64,000 nt of DNA from Puffinus mauretanicus. Its lineage: Eukaryota; Chordata; Aves; Procellariiformes; Procellariidae. Position 1 is the first letter of the stretch. Each line of letters opens with the position of its first letter. Under the pieces are notes generated by a model, which was not told the origin of the DNA, did no database searches, and saw nothing but the letters and a program-made list of their open reading frames with translations. Positions 38,723 through 49,485 of the stretch are shown one piece after another. The position numbers and the translations under genes were made by a program. The DNA lies in contig JAJKFH010000801.1 in assembly GCA_023333565.1 (NCBI GenBank), forward strand, positions 1,325,687 to 1,389,686. The letters run 5' to 3'.

Positions 38723-41700
38723 GGTATATGAATAAGATGTGCATTACTTCTTTGTGACAAGCACATGGTCCTGCCTGGTACATTTTATCACCCTCAAGCT
38801 CAAATTTCATACTCGCGTGGTTTCCTAAGGGATGTATGTTCAGGGGGGAAAATACACATTTCTGCATAGCTTTTTTTTAGCTACTAGGATTTGCAGGGGT
38901 TGCATAGCAATGTTATGGGACTTTCTATTAGTCTCCAGATATCTCAAATTTCCATCCTTGTGCTATTTTCTAAACTAAAGGAAATCACAGATTTTTTTTT
39001 TTTGTATGGAATAATTCAGAGACGTGCTCATTTATTCAGCTGTAGGCTACTTTGAGATGTTTGTGTCATTATTTCTTCTTTGCTGTCTTCAGAATATGGT
39101 AAAATGATAAGGTCACAGATACAATATCAAACAATAATATGGTGAAAACTATGTTACTGGAGACTAACCTGTGAGTGCTATAGAAAGGATGCATTTATTG
39201 ATCTGAGTTGTGTGGGGGAAGGTATGATTAAGTACATCACAGTAATTATATGTGTAATATTTTGGGGAGGCTGTAATGTATTTTATTCATATTCACAAAA
39301 AATAGTGAAGCCCTGCAAATTGTAGTGGGACAATCTCAAAGTCATATTGAGTCACTGTGTGTTAAACAGAGGTCCTCAGTCCCTTCATGAATGCTGCTCA
39401 CCACTCCTGGGACCCTACAGCAGCATTTAGACGTCCAGAGCAGTTACATGTACCGAAATCACTGCCACTTACTCTTACTGCTTCACCCTTCCTTTGTCTG
39501 GCTGTTGGACCTCAAAGGAACAAACATTTCAGACGGGAAGACACAGGGAGTAGTCTTGAACCTTAGCAAAAGACTTTTTATGCTCCCTATACATTTTGGA
39601 CATCCCACCTCTGCTGCTGCTGCTCTTGTGCCGCTGACAGTCGCAGCCTTTTAAAGCCTTGTTCTTGCTTCCAGTAGGGACAGGTGGGGGCAAAGTTGAG
39701 GCACTCTGTCATTTCAAGTAGAGATGTGAGGGCTTTCACACCTCCTCTGCTTGCAGCACATCAGGTGCTGTGCAAGCTGCCCTTGCTCCAGCTCTGCTTG
39801 ACTGCCCGAGGTGGCATTGCTGAATACCTGCTATGTCTCTCTAATTAATGAACATTATCAATGCTAAGTAAAGGATGTCATATCCCTTTTAGAGGTCTTA
39901 TGCTGTGCTCAGAGCCCTACTGTTCTCCAGAAGATCTCAGTAAGATGTATAGGATATATAGATCTTATGCATTCCTTCTGCATCAATTCTCTTGTGTTAC
40001 AAGCAGATCAAATAAATGGATGGGAACAGGACCTTGCTGCTACATTACTTGAATTACTTAGGCTATTTAAGTTTGTATTCAGGCAGTTATGCATTGTATG
40101 TGTTTGCACATCATGCAGTAAGATTTCCGCTTTCTTTACTGTGTCATCTGGTTTCAACTGAGTTGGGAATCTGGTTTGGTGCAGTATTCTCAGAATTGAA
40201 GAGTACCCCACTGAGGCATCTAAAACAAAGACATAGTGATAGCACGCTTTTGAAAAGCACCTCTCATCTGCTGAAAATGAAACCTCTCAAAGGTGCTCCA
40301 AGTGGTACACCAATTTTTAAAAATTAGTGCAAGGCATTGTTCTGGTTGCTGTTCGCTTCATCAGAAGGAAAGCGGACTGTTGAAGTTGTACTCGTAATAA
40401 GTCAACTCTGTTTATCCCCTTCTTTCTCTTTTTTTAATAAAGACATACCTTTACCCCTGTGTTAGGGGTGCTGGGTAGGCTTTTCCAGTTGGCCCATTTT
40501 CCATAAATAGCACTTCCACTAGAGGGCATTCAAAATACTGGTAACAAATTTTAGCTGTCTTCTGCTTTAGTACACGTACTGTGCAAGACCTGCAGTCCAG
40601 AAGGGTGAATGCTGGGGGGTACTGAGGCACAGAGGGGGAAAGTGAGTGAAGCGACATAAATCTCTGCACCACTTGTTTCATCCAACTAGGGAAGTAGAGT
40701 TATGCCCAAGTGTTGTTTTCTGCCTCTTCCTTATGCCTTCAAAAACTTGAGTACAGGAATCTGAAGATATTCTGGTTTTGCCTTCTCCATAAATAAAGAC
40801 GTGAAGCTGACAGGAAGGGCCTTGGATCCCTTTGTGCCTCTTTTAGAGAAGACAAGTGTCTGCAGTGTTTTCATTGTTCAGACTTGTGAAAAGGCTATGG
40901 CTGGTGGAAAAGCTTATCTACCATAGAGCTAGTAGGAATGCAGCAACATATGTTTACCATAACAGATTTCATCCCAAGAGATCTAGAAACACTTGAGGAA
41001 GAAACACACTGGTATACAAACACTCACAGCCATCACAGCCCCCCACCAGTAATTGAGGGCAGGGAGCATAGGTGACCACCACAAGCCATCCAGCTCCGGT
41101 GAGCATTTTGGGGAGGCAGTAAACTCCAGTGGAAATACTCGTGCAGGTGGCAGAGCTGACACCTTTGTCCCTCTTGGTGTTGTTCGGCAACATTTGTGAG
41201 AAGTTATCATGAGGCTACCATGGTGTTCAATGGGTCAGCGCTCATCAGGGTCCAATGGTCGCACCCTTTGCTACAGGTGGCAGCAGTCCCAAGGAGATCC
41301 TCTCCACTGTGTAAAGCCGGGCTCAGCCCTGCCCAGCCTACGGGATACGATGCAGCCACCCATCAGGTTTTACCTTGAGAAACTGAGGACATTTGGTCCT
41401 TATGCCTGCATCACTTGTGAGACCTCATCAGTTGTGGTGGTATAACTTCCAACTAAATATGACATCGTTAAGATGAATGTATGTTCTGTACATCTAGCTG
41501 CTTTAACAGCGTCAGTATTTTGCATAACCTCACTATTGAAAGTGTACAGATCGTGTTGTAAGTTCAAGTATTTTTTTCTTTTTTTTTTGTTAAAGCTGAT
41601 ATAAAAATAAGTGAAAAATAACAACCATTGCAATGAAAAGTGTACTTCATAAAACAAATGCTTAAAAAGCCACTTGCTCCAGCTGTGGCTTTTATGTACG

Positions 41701-44700
41701 AGGATCTCTCAGGCAATTGTGCTTACATAAGAAGTCTTTCACAACATTTACATTTAAACCAGTCATCATCTTATATGCAGATCACTTATTCATCCTATAA
41801 ATCACTGTTGCAGCTAAAAATGAAGATGAGGTTCTCCCTTTTCCAAGCAGTAGGCTGCTAAATAGCCTAATATGTTTGCAGCTGTTTTGAAGATGGGGAT
41901 TCTCTGTTTGACAGTAATTTAGGGGGGTTATTTTGTTATCTCTGTTTTCTCATCACTGGTGGTCTCTTTTACATTTTCTGATCTGGATATTTGAGTTACG
42001 AAATATATATTGTGGCTATTCTGTTAAACTTATGCTTAAGTAAAGAGAAAAAAAAAAAAGTAGGGAGCAAAGAAATAAATCCTTCCACTCCTAAAACAAC
42101 AGTCAAAAAGAGCCCATACTGAATCAATGAGGAAGGGATTCAGCTGCTACCCAGAAATAACCAGAGAGGGGGGAGAAAAAATGTCAGTGAAGATCCCCTA
42201 AGATCAGGGGGAGCAGAAATACTAAGCCAGACTGTGAGGAGGCAAACTTTGAAAAACCAATTTGGAGATGATTCACAGCTGGCACTGAAGTTGGGGCCTC
42301 AGAAGTCTCTCTCGCACAAATAAACAAGCGAGAAAGAGGCATCTGTTGCGTGGCAGCTGCCAAGGTCACACCAGCAGGAACAGGCAGAGGGGAAGAAAAA
42401 AGCCAGCGGTACGGTCTGTATTCCTTGCAGCGATGACACAATGCCAAACAACTATGGCACTGCTAATCACGTGCCTTTGAGGCTGGAATGATGTATTAAA
42501 ATATATATGCTGACTTAAAAAATAACCCCACAGTGGATCAAAAGAATGGTTTTGAAAAATATAGTTCACTTAAATAGGAAAGCCTGACTATCAGTACACA
42601 TGCTTGATCTTTAGGGTAAGCAAACCAAAGTGGATACATAATCCAGAAGTGAGAAGGGCACAAGTACCTGCCGTGTTCCGCAGGGTCACGCTCCAATTTA
42701 GGCAGGAAAGTGCTATGCAAAACAGCTCTAAGCTGCGCACAAGTGAGCAGACTTCTTCACAGCTTGCATCCCAGCATTGTCTTACTTGTTTGTCATGAAC
42801 TGTGGGGTCCTGGAACTTGGAGCAGCAGCGAGAAACAGGAAGCGGCAGAATTTAGTGCTTCAAATAAAAGTATTACAATCCCTTTAAACTACCTTCTCAT
42901 ACTCAACTTAAAAAAACCCAAAAAGCAACTTAGTGAGGCTTCAGTAATGCACAAATAGTAGCAACACCATGGGACTGTTACACAGATCCACAAGTCATTC
43001 TTGCAATGCCCATTGTCTCTGTGTCCTCCGCTGCACGTATCTGCTGTCTCATACAGCAGGAGTTCTCAAGCTTGTAGGAATATTTTGAAGTGTATCCCCT
43101 GTAGGAACAGATATTCGTGCAAATAACTAATTAATGGCATTGAATAAATAAACTGGATTTGATCTGTTAAATGAAAATACCACACCAAATTGCTTCCTTA
43201 ATGATCTTGGTCATGCGTAATGGAAATGTGATATATTTCTATCTGTAACTATATTCATGATCTATTATTGCCTCCAGCATGTTCAGAGAACCTTTGAAAT
43301 ATGGAAAATCATCCAAGTGGATCCCCAAGCCACAGAGGTCCTCAGTGGAGCCTCTGAAAATTCGTCTGGACATAGAGACTCCCCTGTGGCTAACCCTTGG
43401 CATAACCAACATGTTGGAGACAACCGGAGAGGAGTCACAGTAGCAGGGCTGGTGCAGGATAAAGCTAATTACTACATATCCTTGAAGGCCAAACCTTTTT
43501 CCCCCTTTATAAAAAAATGATTTTTGGGATGCCCTTTGACAAGCTGAGAAGTCTTGCCAAAAGATAGGGATTAATTTGGTACAAGGTGAAGTGGTTTTGT
43601 GGTCTTCTAATAGGAACAAGGTTGAGAAGCAGCGCTGGGGATGGTGTGTAAGCAATAGAGATGCTCTGCAGCCTTTGTAGGAGTAGAGCTGATGTCAGCT
43701 GATCTACCGCCTAAGAGTTTCCAATCCTCAATTCCGACTGGGGACATTGCTGTGCACTAATGTGATATTAGTGTTGTCACATTCTTGGAGAGGGGCAGGG
43801 CACAAACTGTGCTTTCAGAACAAAACAAAATTAAATTCTCCCTCTCCAAAGCTTATTCAGATGAGCACAGAACAGAGACCTCTAGAATGAACAGCCAGGA
43901 TGTCTGGCTGCTTTTGCAGCATCTAAAAGCATAAACTCCTGTAAAGACAGTTTTTAACCTTGCAACCCTCATGGTTTTACAGTTCTCTGTTCTGCTCTGG
44001 TATCCCCTATATGAGGAGCGCTTGACCTCCAGTAGGACCTGCAGTAGGAAGAGCACAGATCCCTCTGGCTCACTGCATCTGGGCCATAGAGGTCCAGAAT
44101 GAAGAGGGGCTGTGCCATTGCTTTTTGTGTGGATGAGATGTTGGCACTGGGACTGGGGAGAGTGAATCGGTCACCAGTGTGCCTTGGCACATCTGCAGGA
44201 CCATGATGATGCCATAGACAGCCAGCTTTGTACAGACCCTTCCCTCTTGTTCCTCATTCTTTGAAATTCTCTAGGAAAGCTGGAATGGTGGGGAATAGGG
44301 CAGCTGCAGATGTATTAAATCAGCTTTGGAGATTAAATGAATTTCTCTCTCCAGGAGTATGGTCTTGGAAGAGCATGGCTCAGGTAGACCTTCTCAGATA
44401 GTTGCTGCAGGAGCTGCCAAGAGCTCTCAGCCTTGTGTCCCCACCCTGCTGTCTTCCCCCTGGAAAGAAGCACCGATTCATACTGAGCACTGTTCCCCTT
44501 GCGTCCTTTGGGCTTGTTTTGATCCAAGCTACATCAGTCACCTTTCAAATGACTGAACGCTAAAATCCATGGCTACAACATTTTTACAAGCTCATCTCAC
44601 CTTTCTTACAGTGGATGTCTGTGCTGGCAGACTCTCTCTTCCTCAGTTATCTTACTAACATCTACTACCTCCATAACACTGTATCCTAAAAACTGTACCC

Positions 44701-47700
44701 TTAGGACTTTTCTTTGTAACCTACCTGTGAGCAGGCTTTTCCATTGTCACAGATTGCCACAGTACGTGCTTTCTGGGGCCACCTGTCCTCCCTGAACTGA
44801 AAGCAAACCAGCCAAACCGATGGGAACTGGTAGTGAGTGTGAAGCTCAGAGGGTCTGGCTGAACAAAAGCAGATCGTGCGGTGTGTTCTGCTGGAGGTAT
44901 CACATTGCCAGGTACTAATGGTTTAGACCCAATAAAAATTTCAGATACGTAGCTCTCCATGGGATTTGGTCTGTATCTGGAGAGGGAAGAACATTAGCAG
45001 ACTGTGCAAAAGTATAGTTAATCAGGTAGAATTCATTTCTACCCACTCTGCCCACTGGCTTCAACTTCCTTGATGTGGTAATGAGGGGGGAATAAATAGC
45101 CCAGTGTGGTACAGCCAGAACCCCAGGTTTCAAAGGAGCAGAAGGGTTCTGCATCCAGTAACTATACCTGCTGCTGCTGCAGGCTTATTACTGCCCTTGC
45201 TTAGTCTATACTCCCTTGAACAGATGCGTGCAGCTGGAGGGCTCCCTGTGAGCACAGGCTGCTGTTGAATCTGGCCTCTGTAACATGCGGGGGATGGGAA
45301 TGCTCTGCACTGACTCCTGAGAGCCCATTGCTGCTTCCCATGAAAGGGCTTCTCTGCATCCATGGGCAGCAGAGACCTCTACCTACATGGAGGGGCAGGA
45401 TTAAGGATGGTCTTAGTAAACTGATCTGCTTAAAAATGTTTGGGAGCAATAACAAACCTAGCATGCGTTGCTGTAATGCATGGTCATAAACAATGGTTAT
45501 TGTGCCTTAGCTCCTAAAAGTTCATGGGTCTTCATGGTCATGACTCTTTCAGGTTTTAGTCCACCTTGTCTTCCAGAGCCATTGCAGCATTATTTTCCAT
45601 TTGCAATGCGCAAGGTCTGCAACAATCTTTGAGCATGAGGGAGCTTTGTGGTGGTGGTGGTGGAGATGCTCTCCAGGAACCCCTGAGAGTGTTTTGAGAA
45701 TGATCCCAGACCACAATCCTGTTCCTGCCAGTCTCAAGAATGAAGCACTTCCCTTCTAACAGGAAAGGCTCTAGGACATGTGTGACTAATTTGTTACAAG
45801 GTAATTAAAAATTATCTGTCTTACTGCAGCGCTGCATGATTTTGTTGAAACGAGCACTCTGGGTGAAGATGAGTTGAGGAGCTGGGAACAGGTCCTTTCA
45901 CCTGTCACTGGTTCCTCTCCTAATGGGAGGGAAATGGCTGTCTGTCCTGCCATGGTGCTGGAGGAGCTAATTAACGTCAAGTTTGGGGATGCCATTCACG
46001 TGGTTGTAGCTGGCATCTTGAACATACATCTTGGTTAACAGGGAGAGTTGTCTGTGCTCATAGCGGTGTTCCTGAGCTGTCCCAGTGGTGGCACAGTGTG
46101 GACTACGTGGATTAATGGAGGATGCTCATGATGGGAGTGCAGCTTGTGTGGCAGGGAGCGAGCCCTGCACATAGCCCAGGCAGCCAGTGGAGACAAACTT
46201 GTTGCAAATGGTGGGTGGTAGGGCACGAACAGCCTGATGCATCTTCAAATCTGGCAGGGAGGAAAAATGTGCTGCCTGTATCCCTGTGATCAGCTGGGAT
46301 GCTGTGGGGTGGGATGGATGGGAAGGTCATATTCCCAGGGTCCTTATCTGCCAGTGCCTCCTGCAATGCCCTAAATGGGACTGTCTGTATAAATCCTTCT
46401 GCCTGGGCAGCTGCTGAGGCTGGCAGATACTGATTCTTGTCCTGTGATAGGGAAATATTAATCTTTCATAAGTGATGACTCAGCCAAGCAATAAAGTTGG
46501 TACCCTAACATAGCACAGAGGTCAGGGTGGATGGCCTCAGCTCTGCTAATATGTGAGCAGATTATTCTGTGCCACTTAGTGATGAGTATTTCTGAATGGC
46601 AATGGCCACTGCTTCCTCCTCTAGCGTCTCCCCAGGAGGTGTTTGGCAAGCTCTGAACCCCTTTGATCAAGGAGAGATGGTGACAGAGAGCTGGAGGACG
46701 TGACTGTCCCCTGCTTCCACGTCCTCCTGGCAGTGAGCAGCAGCTCATGGCCATTTGAGGGGATGAAACCCCCCGCGCAGGTCCGGGGTGACAGGGAGGT
46801 GCCACCGGGCATTTCAATACTGTCAGGGTAACTGTGCCAAGACACTGGGAGGTGCAGTGAGAACAGTCAGCATCGTAATGCACCGATGTAACGAGGCTAA
46901 GCCATATGCATTTGCATAGCTAACTGCTGGACTGATTAGCACAAATAACTTCTCATGTGTCCAACAACAAACTTATTGGAAAAAATCTACATTGTAAGGA
47001 AAAGTGGCCATTTCCAGAGCTAGTGAAAACTGTGTATCTTAAGTTGTTAACCATGAAAGAATTGAATATGCATGGGGAGGGCATACAAGGGTAAACAGAC
47101 AGGTACAAATATACTTATTTTCAATAAAAGTGCGGCTAAGTTCAGTGATTGCTAGTATAAGTACTGAGGGGTCAGGGACACAGTGAATGGTCTATATAGC
47201 GAGACGGATTAATTTTGCAGAAATTTCCAGGATATACTGTGAGGAAAAAAAAACCCAAAATACAGTTTTATTTCATTTGAATTCCTCTTTAACAAAAGTG
47301 TGGGGTAAAGCAAGCCTTCATTACTACCCACAACAGGTAGAAAATTAGACTGAGCCAACTGGAAAATTCAAACTGATCCACTTACACAAGACCTTGAAAC
47401 CAACAGAATGCTGGGGAAAAATGTACGAGCAAGAATAACCTCACCATAAACATCTACAAAATATTGTAACTATTGGGACTAAAGAGATGAAATTTCAATG
47501 TATGCTGGACTGTGTCATAATATAACCCAGCGAGAGGTTGACACAGGCTGTTAGATTTAAATGTAAATTATTGCTTCTTGTTAGAGAGGTGCTTTTCACT
47601 TTTTTTAATGAGCTGTTGCCTGGATCCTGGCGCCTGGGACCAGGCAAGGTTGCCCAGTTTCCTACCAGCACAATTCCGTGTTGCAGATCTTTTATGTCAT

Positions 47701-48049
47701 AGTTTCTATGAACTTATGTGATACGTAACAGTGAAAATGCAGAAATACTTAGAAGATCTGAGTGGTGGCTAGCTGATAATCTCTAGGAAAACTTGCTCTG
47801 CCATTGATCTGTCCCTGAACCAAGGATCAAATTTATCCTGGGTGTAGGAAGGGATTGCCTCCAGCAGGGTTGTGCTCCTGGCGAACGTGACCTTGTGTAA
47901 TAAATCCGTGCTGTAAAGTTGAGGATGAAATGGGGCATAATCACTTCCTTGTCAGCTCAATACTCCGATGTTCCCTTTCCTTAGCTGGTTAGCTGCAGAC
48001 TCAGCAGAGATCCCACTATCACGTGAGTGAGAAAACATTTCGCTTTTCT
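38723..48049. other. Non-coding sequence upstream of the DPP6-S promoter
   Basis: Mostly single-copy sequence with GC rising toward the right. No gene is supported. Long frames at 43239-43655 (-), 46458-46883 (-) and others show no domain and overlap frames on other strands. Confidence 0.5.
40516..40528 (+). promoter_or_regulatory. CTCF-like motif
   Basis: CCACTAGAGGGCA matches the core CTCF consensus CCASYAGRKGGCR at every position. A single motif match does not show occupancy. It lies about 9 kb upstream of the first exon. Confidence 0.4.
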
Positions 48050-49110
48050 ACAGCGCTACAGAGGCGAGCTCTGGGCTCGATCCAGCCCAGTACGTTGGGT
48101 GCGCTGGGAAGCGGAAAAGCAGCAACATGGCAGTTTCATGTCACTTGATGTTGAGGTGAGCAACGGCTTGCATCAGTCCTGAGCAAATATTGAACCACCT
48201 TCATGCTGCTCTAAGTTTTGTCCAACTCTAAGGTCCCCTGAGGGTTACTGGAGAGCGGTACTTGCTTTATGCCTCGTGCTCGGGCACACCCCGTGTCACC
48301 CCATGCTGGCAGCAAGGTGGGCGCAGCGGGCTCAGAAGGCTTGTTTGACAGCTCCGCCGTGTTGGAGAGATCTCCGTTATGGCAGGCGATCCGCGGGGAG
48401 CGAGTTACGGCAGCGTGAAGCGGAGCAGGCAGCGCACGCTGGTGTCACCCTGCAATGTGACCTACATGGAAGCTGCAAGTGCGCAGGAGGCAGCCACGAT
48501 ATCAGAAATGCAAAGTGGCCCCCGTCACATCAGGGACATGGAGAGGGCCGGGGGAGGCTGGGGGCATGTTTTACCCTGGTGAACGTGCCACCCTTTGGCA
48601 GTGAGGCAAGCAGCTGCCCGGAGAGCGTTTGGTGTTCTCTGCGTCCCATCAGTGGGAACCTGCTTCCCTGGGAGCGCACCCTGCATCCTCCAAAACTGCC
48701 CTGACCACGGGGCAGAGGCTGCCCTTGGCACAGCTTTTCTTCATAGCCGGGGACTGCCAGGGCATTGAAACCTCCGCAAGTTGGGAGAAGACGAGAGCGC
48801 GTCTGCCAGAAACTCCGCACCCGCGGGACTCCCTTCGCCGGCATCACGGGGAATGCGGGATTTCATTCCTGAGCGCCAGGTGCCTGCGGCCGCTTTCCCC
48901 CGGCAGCGGGAGGGGAGATGACTGCCGAGCTCCGGCTCCGCACATCGCCAGCGAGCGGCACATTGTGCTACGGGGCGGCCGGTGCATGCGCAACGCGCGG
49001 GCTGCCGCCGTGGAGGTGGGGAGCGAGGACCACATCGCTGCCTCCCGGCTCCGAGCTGCCAGTTGCTGGTTGCCAAGCAGTTATCATTGTTTCTGTGACG
49101 ATTGCAGAGG
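48050..49110 (+). promoter_or_regulatory. CpG island, likely DPP6-S promoter
   Basis: CpG density rises sharply from about 48050, peaks at 48830-49060, and falls before 49150, in contrast with the AT-rich flanks. Within the peak are a GC box (GGGGCGG, 48972-48978), an NRF1-like site (GTGCATGCGCAAC on plus; TGCGCATGCAC on minus, 48982-48993), and an RFX-like half-site GGTTGCCAAGCAG near 49068. No TATA box is clear. The island ends about 300 bases before the DPP6-S start codon, the expected position for a TATA-less neuronal promoter driving a 5' UTR of some hundred bases. Open frames across it (for example 48629-49120) are a GC effect. Confidence 0.65.
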
Positions 49111-49314
49111 CTGTTGCTAATTGAAGAAGCCCCCACAGCATCATCCTTCTCTCTGCTCCTGCTTCTGCTTTTATTTTAGAGGCTCAAGGGGGAAGACAGC
49201 TAGACTAGTGCTTTTTTACATTGCATTTTTATTTATTTCTTTTTGTGGGGGTGGGAAATTTCTCAGCTGGTGATTAAGTGATGGACTAGTTACTCATCCT
49301 TATCCCTTTAGTCT

Positions 49315-49385
49315 TTGTGTGTGTGTGTGTGCGCGTGTATGTCTGAACACACACAGACAAGCTTACACACACACACACACACACT
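49315..49385 (+). repeat. (TG)n...(AC)n inverted microsatellite
   Basis: A (TG) tract with GCGC interruption (49315-49338) is followed after a short spacer by AC tracts (49347-49355 and 49365-49385). On one strand the TG and AC arms are complementary, so a transcript could fold into a long hairpin. The arms end about 45 bases before the DPP6-S start codon. Confidence 0.85.
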
Positions 49386-49428
49386 GTAAAATCCTGTTTG
49401 CCACTGCAGTGGGCACAAATAGGTGAGC

Positions 49429-49485
49429 ATGACTACAGCCAAGGAGCAAAATGCATCAGGGAAACAAGCCCAACAACAAGAACAG
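49429..49485 (+). CDS. DPP6: DPP6 short-isoform first coding exon
   Basis: The ATG at 49429 has A at -3. Nineteen codons follow, giving MTTAKEQNASGKQAQQQEQ, then CAG|GTAATG, a usable splice donor with the exon ending in phase 0. I recognise this as the isoform-specific cytoplasmic N-terminus of DPP6-S (DPPX-S); mammalian forms share the MTTAKE start, the ASGK block and the QQQEQ end. The protein is a single-pass type II membrane glycoprotein with an inactive dipeptidyl-peptidase fold. It binds Kv4 channels and speeds their gating and surface delivery in neurons. The common second exon, with the transmembrane segment, is not found in the remaining window, consistent with the very long first introns of this locus. 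A CpG island lies upstream. The 5' UTR start is unknown; a TTTGCCACTGCAG acceptor-like site ends at 49409, so an upstream non-coding exon is possible. Confidence 0.85.

Noticed and set aside
43239..43655. 138-codon minus-strand frame
   Set aside because: It overlaps an 87-codon plus-strand frame, shows no domain, and is likely random.
46458..46883. 141-codon minus-strand frame
   Set aside because: It lies in GC-richer sequence with other overlapping frames and has no recognised motif.
48379..48582. Short frame starting MAGDPRGASYGSVKRSR as a possible alternative DPP6 first exon
   Set aside because: The composition is plausible, but no good donor follows and I know no isoform with this N-terminus.
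48629..49120. 163-codon frame through the CpG island, with a companion minus-strand frame
   Set aside because: GC-rich DNA has few stops. Frames are open on both strands, there is no domain or splice logic, and the true start codon lies downstream in another context.
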